Positions 25,909 to 34,900 of a stretch of 64,000 nucleotides of DNA are shown here, piece after piece (position 1 is the first letter of the stretch; every line of letters starts with the position of its first letter). The notes beneath the pieces were generated by a model. The model made no database searches, had not been told where the DNA came from, and saw nothing but the letters and a program-made list of their open reading frames with translations. The DNA is from Virgifigura deserti (GTDB lineage Bacteria > Pseudomonadota > Alphaproteobacteria > Dongiales > Dongiaceae). The position numbers were made by a program, and so were the translations under genes. Location: positions 186,001-250,000 of the forward strand of contig QOZR01000003.1 of the NCBI GenBank assembly GCA_003576685.1, read 5' to 3'.

Positions 25909-26083
25909 GAGAACCCCCTTCGGTACAAGCTCAGCCGACGATCGCCGGGTCCTATGGCGTTTGTAGGGCGGAATCGTGGCAGCGTTCGGAGAAGGTCAAG
26001 GCAGCGCGTTGAACCATTCTCAGTGCTCCTGCGTTGTTCAGGCTGGGCAAGGATTCCGCTAAGGATACGGAGCGCGAAGCCGG

Positions 26084-26935
26084 ATGCGGTGGCGGGGCGG
26101 TCGGCGAAGTCAGAACATCGAGGACCGGCGCGGCATGCGGGTGTCGCGCGGCATCGCAGGCGGCGGAATCGGCGCAGTGATCCTTCTTGTGGCGGCACTG
26201 TTCTTCGGCGTCGATCCGAGCATCGTTCTTCAGAACGGGCCGACCTTCGAGGACACGACCTCTTCGCCTCAGGGTCAGCCGCCGACCGCCGGCGGTGAGC
26301 TGCCGGAGTTCGTGTCCGTCGTGCTGGCGGATACCGAGGATACCTGGCACGCGATCTTTCAGGAACTCGGCGGGACCTATCAGGAGCCGACGATGGTGCT
26401 GTTCACCGGCGCAGTTCAATCGGCCTGCGGCTTCGCGCAGGCGGCAGTCGGTCCGTTCTATTGCCCCGGCGACCGGCGGGTCTATCTCGACCTGAGCTTC
26501 TTCGAGGAACTGCGGACGCGATTCGGGGCCCCAGGGGATTTCGCCCAGGCCTATGTCATCGCCCACGAGATCGGCCATCATGTGCAGACGCTTCTGGGCA
26601 TCACCCAAGAGGTCAATCGCCTGCGCGGCCAAGTGGGCCAGGTCGAGGCCAACGATCTGTCGGTCCGGGTGGAGTTGCAGGCGGACTGCTTCGCCGGTCT
26701 CTGGGCGCATCGCGCGCAACGGTCGCGTCAGATCCTCGAGGAGGGCGATATCGAGGAAGGGCTGAACGCCGCCAGCGCGATCGGCGACGATCGTCTGCAG
26801 CGGGAGTCCCGCGGCTATGTCAGCCCGGACTCCTTCACCCACGGCAGCTCGGCCCAGCGCGTCCGCTGGTTCGAACGCGGCCTCGCAAGCGGTGACCCGG
26901 CGAGTTGCGACACCTTCAGCGCGGACCGGATTTAG
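26084..26935 (+). CDS. Neutral zinc metallopeptidase (YpfJ family)
   Basis: The 283-residue product has the family N-terminus (MRWRGGRRSQNIEDRRG), one transmembrane helix (GGIGAVILLVAALFFGV), then a periplasmic metallopeptidase domain. Its zinc site HEIGHH is in AYVIAHEIGHHVQTLLG (about residue 163), and the third acidic ligand region is ELQADCFAGLWAH. PFYCPGDRRVYLDLSFF is also conserved. The substrate is unknown. Its last 20 bases overlap the end of the convergent dioxygenase gene. Confidence 0.9.
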   Translation: MRWRGGRRSQNIEDRRGMRVSRGIAGGGIGAVILLVAALFFGVDPSIVLQNGPTFEDTTSSPQGQPPTAGGELPEFVSVVLADTEDTWHAIFQELGGTYQEPTMVLFTGAVQSACGFAQAAVGPFYCPGDRRVYLDLSFFEELRTRFGAPGDFAQAYVIAHEIGHHVQTLLGITQEVNRLRGQVGQVEANDLSVRVELQADCFAGLWAHRAQRSRQILEEGDIEEGLNAASAIGDDRLQRESRGYVSPDSFTHGSSAQRVRWFERGLASGDPASCDTFSADRI

Positions 26936-28184
26936 GCTCCCCTTCTGACATCCTGCGGCGCTCGAGCAGGCGCAGGCGGCTCAGCACCAGGTCGCGGTCG
27001 AGATAGCAGCCCTGCAGATGGCGTCGCCCGGTATTGGGGTCGAACGGCTCGCGGCCATGCAGCACCCGTGCGTTATCGAACGCCAGCATCTCGCCGGCGG
27101 CGAGCCGCGGGCGAAGCTGGAAACGCGGATCGCGCAGATAGCCCCACAGGGTCCGCAGCGCGCGATAAGTCGGCTCGACCTTCGCCTCGGGCAGGTCGAG
27201 CGCGGCGCGAAGCCAATTGTTGAAGCGGATCGACTTGAAGGCGCCCGCATGATCGAGCTCGATCGCCGGCGCCCGGTGGCGAATGTCGCAGGTTTCGTCT
27301 TGGAAGCGGAAATCGATCGGCTGCGTCGATAGAAGGTCGAAGGCCTCGGGGTCGCATCGGCGCAGCTCCTCGGCGGCGCTGAAGCCGTCGACCAGAATCG
27401 AGCCGCCACCCTCGGCCTCATTCGCGACGCAGAACAGAAGCTGGAAGTCCGGCGGCCAGCGCCAATTAGCGAGATCGGTGTGCGGCTCCAGGCCGATCGG
27501 CGTATAGGCGCTGGCGTTGGGGTTCGGCATCGAGACCACATCGTAGGAGGTGCCGAAGTTGGTCGGCCGAACCGGCCCTACGCGACCGGCGATGCGCAGG
27601 CCCTCGCCCGGCTCCGCCGGAGCGTTGCGCAGCAGGACCACGCCCCAGTCGCGCATCGCCGTTAGCCATTCGGCGAGACCGGCATCGGTTTCCATCACGG
27701 CCTTGTACTCGACGGTGGGGATCAATGCCGTTCCCGGGGAGTTCCCCAGAGCGTTCCAAGAACGGGGGTGCCAAGCCCGCTCCGCCCGTGCCCAATCGGA
27801 ATAGCAGTGATGGCGGAGCCAGCCGGCATCGAAGCGACTGACATGCGGCGCGTCGCCGGGGCGTTCGGCGCCGAAGCGCACGAGGAGATGGCCGCCGAGA
27901 GTCGTTTGAGCCTCCTGGATCGTGATCCGCTCCGGCGCATCGATCAGCAGAAACTGCCGCTCCATCGCCTGCGGATGCCGGCAGGCGCTGCAGGCGCAGT
28001 TATCGCGCAGCCAGACGGCGTGAAAGCGGCTCTGCCGGCCATCATCCCAATCGACGATAACCCCGCCCTCCTCGCACCGTGCTCCGACGATCCGGCGATC
28101 GGTGGGATAGGCGGCGAGATCGCGCATGTCGATCGCCTCGGCTCTTGTATCGGAGGGAATCTCGGAACCTGTCATCGTCAGCAT
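26916..28184 (-). CDS. Gamma-butyrobetaine hydroxylase-like Fe(II)/2-oxoglutarate dioxygenase
   Basis: From the ATG at 28184 the product has 422 residues; an ATG at 28175 is possible. The N-terminal DUF971-type domain has a zinc site (WLRDNCACSACRHPQAMERQ). The C-terminal TauD/BBOX domain has the iron ligands in EPHTDLANW and VLHGREPFDP and the 2-oxoglutarate arginine near the end (TGRRHLQGCYLDRD). The two-domain layout matches BBOX and trimethyllysine dioxygenase of carnitine synthesis, though bacterial members may serve quaternary-amine breakdown. It is divergent from a LysR regulator that probably controls it. Confidence 0.88.
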   Translation of the reverse strand: MLTMTGSEIPSDTRAEAIDMRDLAAYPTDRRIVGARCEEGGVIVDWDDGRQSRFHAVWLRDNCACSACRHPQAMERQFLLIDAPERITIQEAQTTLGGHLLVRFGAERPGDAPHVSRFDAGWLRHHCYSDWARAERAWHPRSWNALGNSPGTALIPTVEYKAVMETDAGLAEWLTAMRDWGVVLLRNAPAEPGEGLRIAGRVGPVRPTNFGTSYDVVSMPNPNASAYTPIGLEPHTDLANWRWPPDFQLLFCVANEAEGGGSILVDGFSAAEELRRCDPEAFDLLSTQPIDFRFQDETCDIRHRAPAIELDHAGAFKSIRFNNWLRAALDLPEAKVEPTYRALRTLWGYLRDPRFQLRPRLAAGEMLAFDNARVLHGREPFDPNTGRRHLQGCYLDRDLVLSRLRLLERRRMSEGEPKSGPR

Positions 28185-28302
28185 TGGTTGCGCCTGCGTT
28201 CTGAAATCATGATGTAATGGCGTTAGATTGCGGTTGTCAGCGCCAGCCGGCAAACGACTAATATCGGTCCTGAGACCAAGCTTATCTAATGGACGGTTCG
28301 GT

Positions 28303-29205
28303 ATGGCTGACAGACTTCCGCCGCTCAATTGGCTGCGCGCCTTCGAGGCCGCGGGCCGGCATATGAGCTTCACGGAAGCCGCGCGCGAACTCGGAATTAC
28401 CCAGTCCGCCGTGAGCCAGCAGGTGCGGTTGCTCGAGCAGCATCTCGGCCGCCTCCTCTTCCACCGGCTGCCGCGCGGCCTCAAACTCGCCGATGCCGGT
28501 GAGGCGCTCCTGCCCCTCGTTCGCGAGACCTTCGGGCGTTTGGCCGAAGGAACGGCCGAAATTTTCGGCCGCACCTCCGGGGATCGGCTGGCGATCCGGG
28601 TGACGCCGGCCTTCGCCGTCCTTTGGCTTGCGCCGCGCCTGCCGCGTTTCTACGCGGCCCATCCGGAGATCAAGTTGCGCATCATCAGCTCGACCTGGCT
28701 GGCGGATCAGTCCGACCCGGGCATCGATCTGGAGGTCCGGTATGGCAGGGGCAACGGGGCGGGTCCGCAGGCCGACCGGCTGACCTGGGACCATGTATTC
28801 CCGGTGTGCAGCCCCGCCCTATGCCAAGGTCCCCGGCGGCTGACCGCGCCGGCGGATCTGGCCGGCCACCGGCTGCTCCACGCCATCGGCTTCCGCGACG
28901 GCTGGGCGCACTGGCTCGCGCAGGCAGGCGTCGCCGATCAGGTCGATGCGGCCCGAGGCCAGGAATTCGATACGGCGATCCTCGCCCTGGACCTCGCCAT
29001 GCAAGGGGCCGGTGTCGCGCTCGGCAGAACCTGCTTCGTCGCGCCGCTGATCGCCGCCGGTCGACTTGTCGCGCCGTTCGACGTCACGCTGACGACGGAG
29101 GAGGCCTTCTATGTCGTTTCCCCCGAAGGCCGGTCCGACAGCCAAGCGGCGCAGCTCTTCCGTCACTGGCTTCTCGCCGAAGCGAAAGCGCCGGCTTCCG
29201 AATAG
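28303..29205 (+). CDS. LysR-family regulator, GcvA-like
   Basis: The 300-residue product starts MADRLPPLNWLRAFEAAGRHMSFTEAA; the helix-turn-helix ELGITQSAVSQQVRLLEQHLG is textbook GcvA-type. The remainder is the two-lobed effector domain (VTPAFAVLWLAPRLPRF, then LLHAIGFRDGWAHWL). It is divergent from the BBOX-like dioxygenase gene; the 118-base gap between their starts is the likely operator region. The ligand is probably related to the dioxygenase substrate, by inference. Confidence 0.88.
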   Translation: MADRLPPLNWLRAFEAAGRHMSFTEAARELGITQSAVSQQVRLLEQHLGRLLFHRLPRGLKLADAGEALLPLVRETFGRLAEGTAEIFGRTSGDRLAIRVTPAFAVLWLAPRLPRFYAAHPEIKLRIISSTWLADQSDPGIDLEVRYGRGNGAGPQADRLTWDHVFPVCSPALCQGPRRLTAPADLAGHRLLHAIGFRDGWAHWLAQAGVADQVDAARGQEFDTAILALDLAMQGAGVALGRTCFVAPLIAAGRLVAPFDVTLTTEEAFYVVSPEGRSDSQAAQLFRHWLLAEAKAPASE

Positions 29206-29495
29206 CACGCGCCGGCACCAGAGAGCTTCAACCTTATTTACGAACAGACGAAACTATGAGAAAAATCAAAATCAAAATCGAATTCTGAATTAGCATTGTT
29301 CCCTCACTTCCTTTTAAGCTCATTCAGGCATGAGGAAGGGCATGATTGCTTGTGAGATTAATTTTCACCGAGAATGTGTCATGCGCCTGTTAAAATCGAC
29401 AGGAAGCACACCGCCTATCGCCATTTCTGGCGCCGCCGGATGAGTGCCCGGCAGTATCAGTCCGGTCGCTCCGTGTGCCGAGGCCGGGAGGTCTG

Positions 29496-30140
29496 ATGCG
29501 CTGGCCCCTCATCAATATGTCCCCGACCCTGTCGCTCTATTGGGGGGCGCTTGCACGCGCCGGCATTCTGATCACCGGCCTGCCACGTGACGCAGCCGGA
29601 AATTCGGCGGTGAACACTGCCGAAACGGGACTGTTGGATGGCCTTACGCCTTGCAGAGTATCATTGCCCCCGAGCGACATCCGGTCGGCCAGAATCAAGT
29701 CCTTGGATGCCTATTGGCATTCTCTTCGCGGCGACCGCAACTTCCCGGCGAAGCGCGACATCGATCCTGCCGAGATCAAAACCAGCCTGCCCTACATCAA
29801 TATCGCCGAGATCCACGGTCAGCCGTTGCGCGTCCGGTATAGGCTGGTCGGCACCGAACTATGCCGGGTCTACAATGAAGACTACACGGGCAAATGGCTG
29901 CACGAGACGGACTGGGGCCCTCTTGTCGACCAATATGAGCAAATCTACCGAACGATCTTGGCGCGGCGGACGCCGATGTTCGGGGTCGGGCGGATTGAGT
30001 GGGAAGGCCGCATCATAACCTCCGAATGGGGAAAGTGGCCTCTCTCTGCAGATGGCATCACCATCACGCACTGCCTGGGAATGGCGGACTATGCTCATGT
30101 TCCGTCCAGCGATCCAGTGATGGCCATCGAGAAGCACTGA
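29496..30140 (+). CDS. PAS-domain protein (PAS_5-like), single domain
   Basis: The 214-residue product starts at the ATG at 29496, chosen because GGGAGG lies directly before it; a GTG at 29475 is in frame. After an unconserved head of about 65 residues comes the domain IKSLDAYWHSLRGDRNFPAKRDIDP, then LRVRYRLVGTELCRVYNEDYTGKWLHE, typical of the PAS_5/DUF family of alphaproteobacteria. There is no output domain. It may bind a ligand or partner. The 290 bases before it are AT-rich with a short AAAATC run. It lies just upstream of the hybrid kinase. Confidence 0.7.
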   Translation: MRWPLINMSPTLSLYWGALARAGILITGLPRDAAGNSAVNTAETGLLDGLTPCRVSLPPSDIRSARIKSLDAYWHSLRGDRNFPAKRDIDPAEIKTSLPYINIAEIHGQPLRVRYRLVGTELCRVYNEDYTGKWLHETDWGPLVDQYEQIYRTILARRTPMFGVGRIEWEGRIITSEWGKWPLSADGITITHCLGMADYAHVPSSDPVMAIEKH

Positions 30141-30301
30141 TCGGCTGGGCCCACCCCAAGATGAACGCGTCAAAGCGAGACGAGGCTATTTGTCCGAGGC
30201 GCGCTGTTATCATCACATAGGTAATCTTCCCTATTCGAAATGGCATTACAGCAGGCCATTTTAACCTTTGATGCTTTGTTTTCACTAGGACGGCCGATGG
30301 C

Positions 30302-32398
30302 TTGCTCCAGACGAGCAGGCGCGGAGCCTGGTATCGGCTGCTGGTCGTCGGCGTGGGCAAACGCAACGAACAGGAACCGGCCGGTTATACGAGCGGGCGC
30401 ATGCTTGCGTCGCTTGCCGATGCCTTTCCAGCCAACATCGCCCTGCTGGACCATAAGGGCACCATCATCGGCTTCAACAAGCATTGGAAACAATTCGCCC
30501 TCGATAATGGCTACGCCGGGAAGGACCTCGGCCTCGACATCAACTACATCGCGCTGTGCGAATCCGTAACCGGCGCTCCCGAGGTGGTCGCGACGGCGCG
30601 TGCGATGGCGGCCGGGCTGCGCGCCGTTCTGGCCGGCGAACGCGACAGCCTGCGCCTTGAATATTCCTGCCACTCGCCCCTGCGGCGGCGATGGTGCATA
30701 GCCATCGTGGCTCCCTTGTCCGGCCGGCGCCGCCGCGCCGTGGTCCTGCATCTCGACATCACCGATCGCAAGGAGGCCGAGGAGGCCCTGCGGCAGGCCC
30801 GCGACGTTCTGGAGCAGCGTGTGGAAGAACGCACGCGCGACCTGCAGAGCGAAGTCAACCGGCGCATCGAGGCCGAAACGGCGCTACGCGCAAGCGAGGA
30901 GCGCTATCGTGGAATCGTCGAGGATCAGACGGAGCTGGTCTGTCGCTATAGACCGGATATGACCATCACCTTCACTAACCCGGCCTATGCTGCGTATTTC
31001 GGTAAAACGCCCGAGTCGCTCGTCGGCCGTACGCTCCTCGACAATGTTCCCCCGGAGATGCACGCCCAATTGACCGACTATTTGGCCTCTCTGACGCCCG
31101 AGGCGCCGGTCGCCCGAACTGAATGGCGATCCGCCACGCCGGAGGGTGAGACCTATTGGCACATCTGGACAACGCGGGCGTTCTTCGGCGAGGACGGTGC
31201 GCCCGTCGAGTTTCAGGGTGTCGGTACCGACATCTCGGAATTGAAGCGAACCGAAGAAGCCCTTGTCCAAGAGAAAGCACGGGCGGAGGAGGCCAGCCGG
31301 GTGAAGTCGCAGTTCCTGGCTGCGGCCAGTCACGATCTGCGCCAGCCCTTGCAGACGATCGGCGCGCTCTGGGGTGTGCTATCGAAGCTGACCACAGGGG
31401 ACGAAGCAACACGGGCCGTCCGCGCGCTCGGCGAGGCACACCGATCAATGGCGATCCTGCTCAACACCTTGCTCGACATCAACCGTCTGGAAGTGGGCGC
31501 CGACGCTCCGGAGCTTGGCGATTTTCCCATTGCCAAGCTTTTCGACCTGCTCTTCGGCGAGTTCGAGCCGTTCGCCCGGGCGAACGGGATCGAGTTGCGC
31601 GTCGTCCGCTCGGAGCTGATCGTTCACAGCGATTTCGGTTTTCTCAAGCAACTCGTGCAGAACCTCGTCTCCAACGCCGTGCGCTATACGCCGGCGGGCA
31701 AGGTTCTGATCGGCTGTCGGCGCCGTGGTCGTGACGTCCGACTGGAGGTCTGGGACACCGGCATCGGAATTCCCGCCGATCAACTCGGCCGTATCTTCGA
31801 GGAGTTCTACCAGCTCGGGAACGTCGCTCGGCAGCGTGACCACGGGTTCGGTCTGGGTCTTGCCATCGTCAAACGCGTGGCCGGCCTTCTGGGCCACCCC
31901 GTCACGGTGCGCTCGACGCCTGGCAAGGGCTCCGTGTTTTCCGTCACAGTACCGCGCGGTGCAACCCGGCACTTCGCGCGTGAGGCCGTCCCGCCCGAAG
32001 GATTTGCTCCCGAGGCGACGGATGCGCTCCTGCTCCTCATAGAAGATGATCCCGCGGTGCTCGACGCCCTGGCGATAATGCTGAGGCTGGAAGGCTTCCC
32101 TGTGGCCGTCGCGGCGAGCGGTGCGGACGCCCTGAAGCAGATGACGACAGCCGAGGACTTGCCGATGGTCATCATCGCCGACTACCGGCTGCCGGGCAAC
32201 GAAACCGGTCTCGATGCCGTGAATTGCATCCGCCAGCGGGCCGGCTGGCTGGTCCCCGCCATCATCCTTACCGGGGAGATTCTGCATCGCGAGGTCGACG
32301 CAATCGAGAAGGCCGGCCTTGCGCTGCTCCGCAAGCCCGCCGCGCCCGATGAACTCCTCGCGCTGATCCGGGCGGCGCTGCGGTCGTTACCTCAATAA
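30302..32398 (+). CDS. Hybrid histidine kinase: PAS-PAS-HisKA-HATPase-REC
   Basis: Up to 698 residues if read from a TTG at 30302; a GTG at 30353 or an ATG at 30401 are possible later starts. Two PAS domains (about 40-155 and 200-315) are joined by a coiled coil (EALRQARDVLEQRVEERTRD). HisKA has His344 in AASHDLRQPLQTI. The ATPase domain has the N box LVQNLVSNAVRYTP, WDTGIGIP and GFGLGLAIVKR. The receiver carries LLIEDDPAV and the phosphoacceptor Asp627 (IIADYRLPG). No transmembrane helix is seen, so it is a cytoplasmic sensor, of the NahK/ErcS-like type. Its end overlaps the convergent TauD gene by seven bases. Confidence 0.88.
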   Translation: MLQTSRRGAWYRLLVVGVGKRNEQEPAGYTSGRMLASLADAFPANIALLDHKGTIIGFNKHWKQFALDNGYAGKDLGLDINYIALCESVTGAPEVVATARAMAAGLRAVLAGERDSLRLEYSCHSPLRRRWCIAIVAPLSGRRRRAVVLHLDITDRKEAEEALRQARDVLEQRVEERTRDLQSEVNRRIEAETALRASEERYRGIVEDQTELVCRYRPDMTITFTNPAYAAYFGKTPESLVGRTLLDNVPPEMHAQLTDYLASLTPEAPVARTEWRSATPEGETYWHIWTTRAFFGEDGAPVEFQGVGTDISELKRTEEALVQEKARAEEASRVKSQFLAAASHDLRQPLQTIGALWGVLSKLTTGDEATRAVRALGEAHRSMAILLNTLLDINRLEVGADAPELGDFPIAKLFDLLFGEFEPFARANGIELRVVRSELIVHSDFGFLKQLVQNLVSNAVRYTPAGKVLIGCRRRGRDVRLEVWDTGIGIPADQLGRIFEEFYQLGNVARQRDHGFGLGLAIVKRVAGLLGHPVTVRSTPGKGSVFSVTVPRGATRHFAREAVPPEGFAPEATDALLLLIEDDPAVLDALAIMLRLEGFPVAVAASGADALKQMTTAEDLPMVIIADYRLPGNETGLDAVNCIRQRAGWLVPAIILTGEILHREVDAIEKAGLALLRKPAAPDELLALIRAALRSLPQ

Positions 32399-33237
32399 GG
32401 CTCCTCCCCAGCGAATGTCGTCCGATACATCAGCCGGCGCTGCCCGTCATAATCGTTGATCGCATAGTGAAGCGTCGCCCGATTGTCCCAGATCGCCACG
32501 GCGCCCGGTGTCCAGCGAAAGCGGCAGGTGAATTCCGGCCGCACGGCATGCTCATAGAGCCGTTGCAGCAGAGGGCGGCTGTCTTCGGCCGACATTCCCT
32601 CCAGACGGGTCGTGTAGATCGGATTGAGGAACAGGGCCTTGCGGCCGGTCCAGGGGTGGGTTCGCACCGCCGGATGGACGACCTCGCGATCCGCCTCCGG
32701 ATCGCCGCGCTGGATATGGATCGAACGGCTGAGCCGCAGGTCCGACGCCGGCGCATGCTTCACGCCGTAGGGTGCCCCCACATGCACCGCCCCTCGCCCA
32801 TCGACCACCGCCTTCAAGTCGTCCGGAAGCGTCTCGTATGCGATGATCTGGTTGGCCCACAGCGTGTCGCCGCCGAACGGCGGCACCTCGACGCCAAGAA
32901 GCACCGATCCCCCGGGTGGACGGGGAAGGAAGCTGAAGTCGGAATGCCACGCGCCGCCGAAGACGCTGATGCCAGTTTCGCCCGCTTCCTTGAGGACGGC
33001 GACGATGTAGGGTTCGTCGGCCAGCGGTTCCACATAGGGCACTGCCATCAACTCACCGAACGCACCCGTGAGCCGCTTCTGGCTGGCGACGTCGAGCTGC
33101 TGATCCCTGAAGAACAGGACCAAATGCTCGCCAAGTGCCTTGCGCAGACCTTCGGCAAGGTCGTCGCGCAGCGGCCCGGCAAGGTCGACGCCCTTTACTT
33201 CGGCCCCTATCGTTCCGGCGACTGGTTCAAGATCCAT
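32392..33237 (-). CDS. TauD/TfdA family Fe(II)/2-oxoglutarate dioxygenase
   Basis: The 281-residue product starts MDLEPVAGTIGAEVKGVDLAGPL, the family head, with iron ligands His-x-Asp in GGAWHSDFSF and a distal His in ATLHYAINDYDGQRR, whose arginine binds 2-oxoglutarate. VLFFRDQQL is also conserved. Family members hydroxylate taurine, aryloxyacetates, alkyl sulfates or similar acids; no neighbour identifies the substrate. It stands alone between the hybrid kinase (convergent) and the dgo operon end. Confidence 0.88.
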   Translation of the reverse strand: MDLEPVAGTIGAEVKGVDLAGPLRDDLAEGLRKALGEHLVLFFRDQQLDVASQKRLTGAFGELMAVPYVEPLADEPYIVAVLKEAGETGISVFGGAWHSDFSFLPRPPGGSVLLGVEVPPFGGDTLWANQIIAYETLPDDLKAVVDGRGAVHVGAPYGVKHAPASDLRLSRSIHIQRGDPEADREVVHPAVRTHPWTGRKALFLNPIYTTRLEGMSAEDSRPLLQRLYEHAVRPEFTCRFRWTPGAVAIWDNRATLHYAINDYDGQRRLMYRTTFAGEEPY

Positions 33238-33326
33238 CCTGCTGGCCTCACTGCGACGTTGATCGAAACGCAGCTAACCACGCATCGGAATGCGAGCACA
33301 ACCGTCAGCGAATAGCCTCTGATGCG

Positions 33327-34262
33327 CTATCCGATCCGTGGCCGGTGTTTCCGAACGACCTCGACCACGCCGGCAATGGTGGCGTCCGGTCCGGCGATCC
33401 AGCGATATTTCCGACTGAACGTCGCGAGCGCCGTTTCATACTGCCGACGGAGCGCCTCCGCCCCGACCAAGAGGACGTCGTCGGGCGCCCCATAGCGATC
33501 GCCCATCGCCTTCAACTCGTGGCCGATGAGAAGCCCCGAGAGATAGGATGCGATGGCCTCGGACCCGAGGCCGCCATAGAGATGCCGGCTGCGCGCGGTG
33601 AACAGGTGATCGAGCAGACCGCCGCTCCGCTTCGCCACGTCGAGCCCCAGCCGGAAGGCGGTTTCGGACCATGGCGCGCCATGATCCACAGGCCGGCCCA
33701 GGATGGTGTGGTCGAGAACCGCCTGATACAACTCGCCTGTGACAGAGGTCGCGAAGTCCACCAGCACGCCCTCCTCCACCCGCGCCCACTTGGCATGCGT
33801 GCCCGGAAGACAGAGGACGGCGTCGCGGCGGCCGGCCAACAAAAGCGCGCCGAAGATCTGCACCTCCTCGCCGCGCATCACGTCGATTCTATCCGTCGCG
33901 CTGTCCTGGAGCCGCACGCCGGGAATGATCCAGGCATCCGCCATGCCCGGGGCGGCCACGGCATGCTCGACGAGTCCCTCCGCTCCCATCGGCAGGGGCG
34001 GCTGCGGGGCGGTCAGCCAGCCAAGAGATGAGCCGACCATGCCCGCCATGTAGACCGGCGGCCGCAGCCGGCCCGGATCGTCGCGCCAGCGCGACAGCAT
34101 GGCCTGACAATATGTCGGAAAATCCTGCCGCTCCAAGGCGCGCATGCCATGCCCGGTGGGGATCTCGTCCAAGCACCGGCCGCTGCCGACGTCCACCAGC
34201 CATGCCCGGAACGAGGTCGTGCCCCAATCGACGACGACGACTTCGCCGGCCCCGCGGTCCAC
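33327..34262 (-). CDS. dgoK: 2-dehydro-3-deoxygalactonokinase
   Basis: The product has 311 residues from a GTG at 34262; a TTG at 34268, overlapping the dgoA stop, would add two. The head VVVVDWGTTSFRAWLVD is the ATPase phosphate loop of this sugar kinase family. MAGMVGSSLGW, LCLPGTHAKWA and FATSVTGELYQAVL are characteristic of DgoK. It phosphorylates 2-keto-3-deoxygalactonate before aldol cleavage by DgoA. It is the last gene of the sugar-acid operon. Confidence 0.9.
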   Translation of the reverse strand: MDRGAGEVVVVDWGTTSFRAWLVDVGSGRCLDEIPTGHGMRALERQDFPTYCQAMLSRWRDDPGRLRPPVYMAGMVGSSLGWLTAPQPPLPMGAEGLVEHAVAAPGMADAWIIPGVRLQDSATDRIDVMRGEEVQIFGALLLAGRRDAVLCLPGTHAKWARVEEGVLVDFATSVTGELYQAVLDHTILGRPVDHGAPWSETAFRLGLDVAKRSGGLLDHLFTARSRHLYGGLGSEAIASYLSGLLIGHELKAMGDRYGAPDDVLLVGAEALRRQYETALATFSRKYRWIAGPDATIAGVVEVVRKHRPRIG

Positions 34263-34264
34263 GA

Positions 34265-34900
34265 TCAATGCCGACGGAGACGGTTGTACTCGGCCACCAG
34301 ATCACCGGCGATGGCGCCAACTTCCGCGGCCGACTGGCCGGGCACATACAGGTTGGTGCCGAAGCCGAAGCCATCGGCACCGGCAGCGTGGAAATCCTCC
34401 ATGGTCTGGAGATTGATGCCGCCGACCGGAATCAGCTTTGTGCCGCTAGGCAGCACGGCACGGATGTCCCTCAGATAGGCCGGCCCCATCCGCGAGGCGG
34501 GAAAGACCTTCAAGGCCCGTGCCCCGTGCCGCACCGCCTGGATCGCCTCGCTCGGGGTCAGGCAGCCGATGAGCGGAACCAGCCCCGCACGCGCGGCGGC
34601 TTCTATAACCTCCACCTCGGTGTTCGGCGTGACCGTCAGCGAGGCGCCGAGAACGGCGAGGCGCCCGCAATCCTCCGGGTGGAGTACGGTTCCGGCGCCG
34701 GTCAAGACCTCGGGCGGGCAGTGCTTCGCCAGCCGCGCAATACTCTCGAAGGCATCCGGCGAGTTAAGCGGAACCTCGATCATGCGAAAACCGGCGCTCA
34801 TCAGGGCGTCCGCGACCAGGAGCACCTCCTCCGGCCTGACGCCGCGCAGGACCGCCACCAGCGGCATCTCGTCCATTACCTTGTCGAAAACATCGGTCAT
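34265..34900 (-). CDS. dgoA: 2-dehydro-3-deoxy-6-phosphogalactonate aldolase
   Basis: This 211-residue class I aldolase has PLVAVLRGVRPEE, the catalytic Glu region FRMIEVPLNSP, GAGTVLHPED and the Schiff-base Lys in ARALKVFPAS. The family also includes KDPG aldolase (Eda), but the PLNSP motif and the neighbouring dgoK and dgoD fit the galactonate enzyme. It cleaves KDPGal to pyruvate and glyceraldehyde 3-phosphate. Its ATG overlaps the TAA of the IlvD/Edd gene by one base (TAATG). Confidence 0.92.
   Translation of the reverse strand: MTDVFDKVMDEMPLVAVLRGVRPEEVLLVADALMSAGFRMIEVPLNSPDAFESIARLAKHCPPEVLTGAGTVLHPEDCGRLAVLGASLTVTPNTEVEVIEAAARAGLVPLIGCLTPSEAIQAVRHGARALKVFPASRMGPAYLRDIRAVLPSGTKLIPVGGINLQTMEDFHAAGADGFGFGTNLYVPGQSAAEVGAIAGDLVAEYNRLRRH

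Noticed and set aside
29262..29280. AAAATC tandem run before the PAS gene as a functional repeat
   Set aside because: Only about three short units in an AT-rich patch; expected by chance there.
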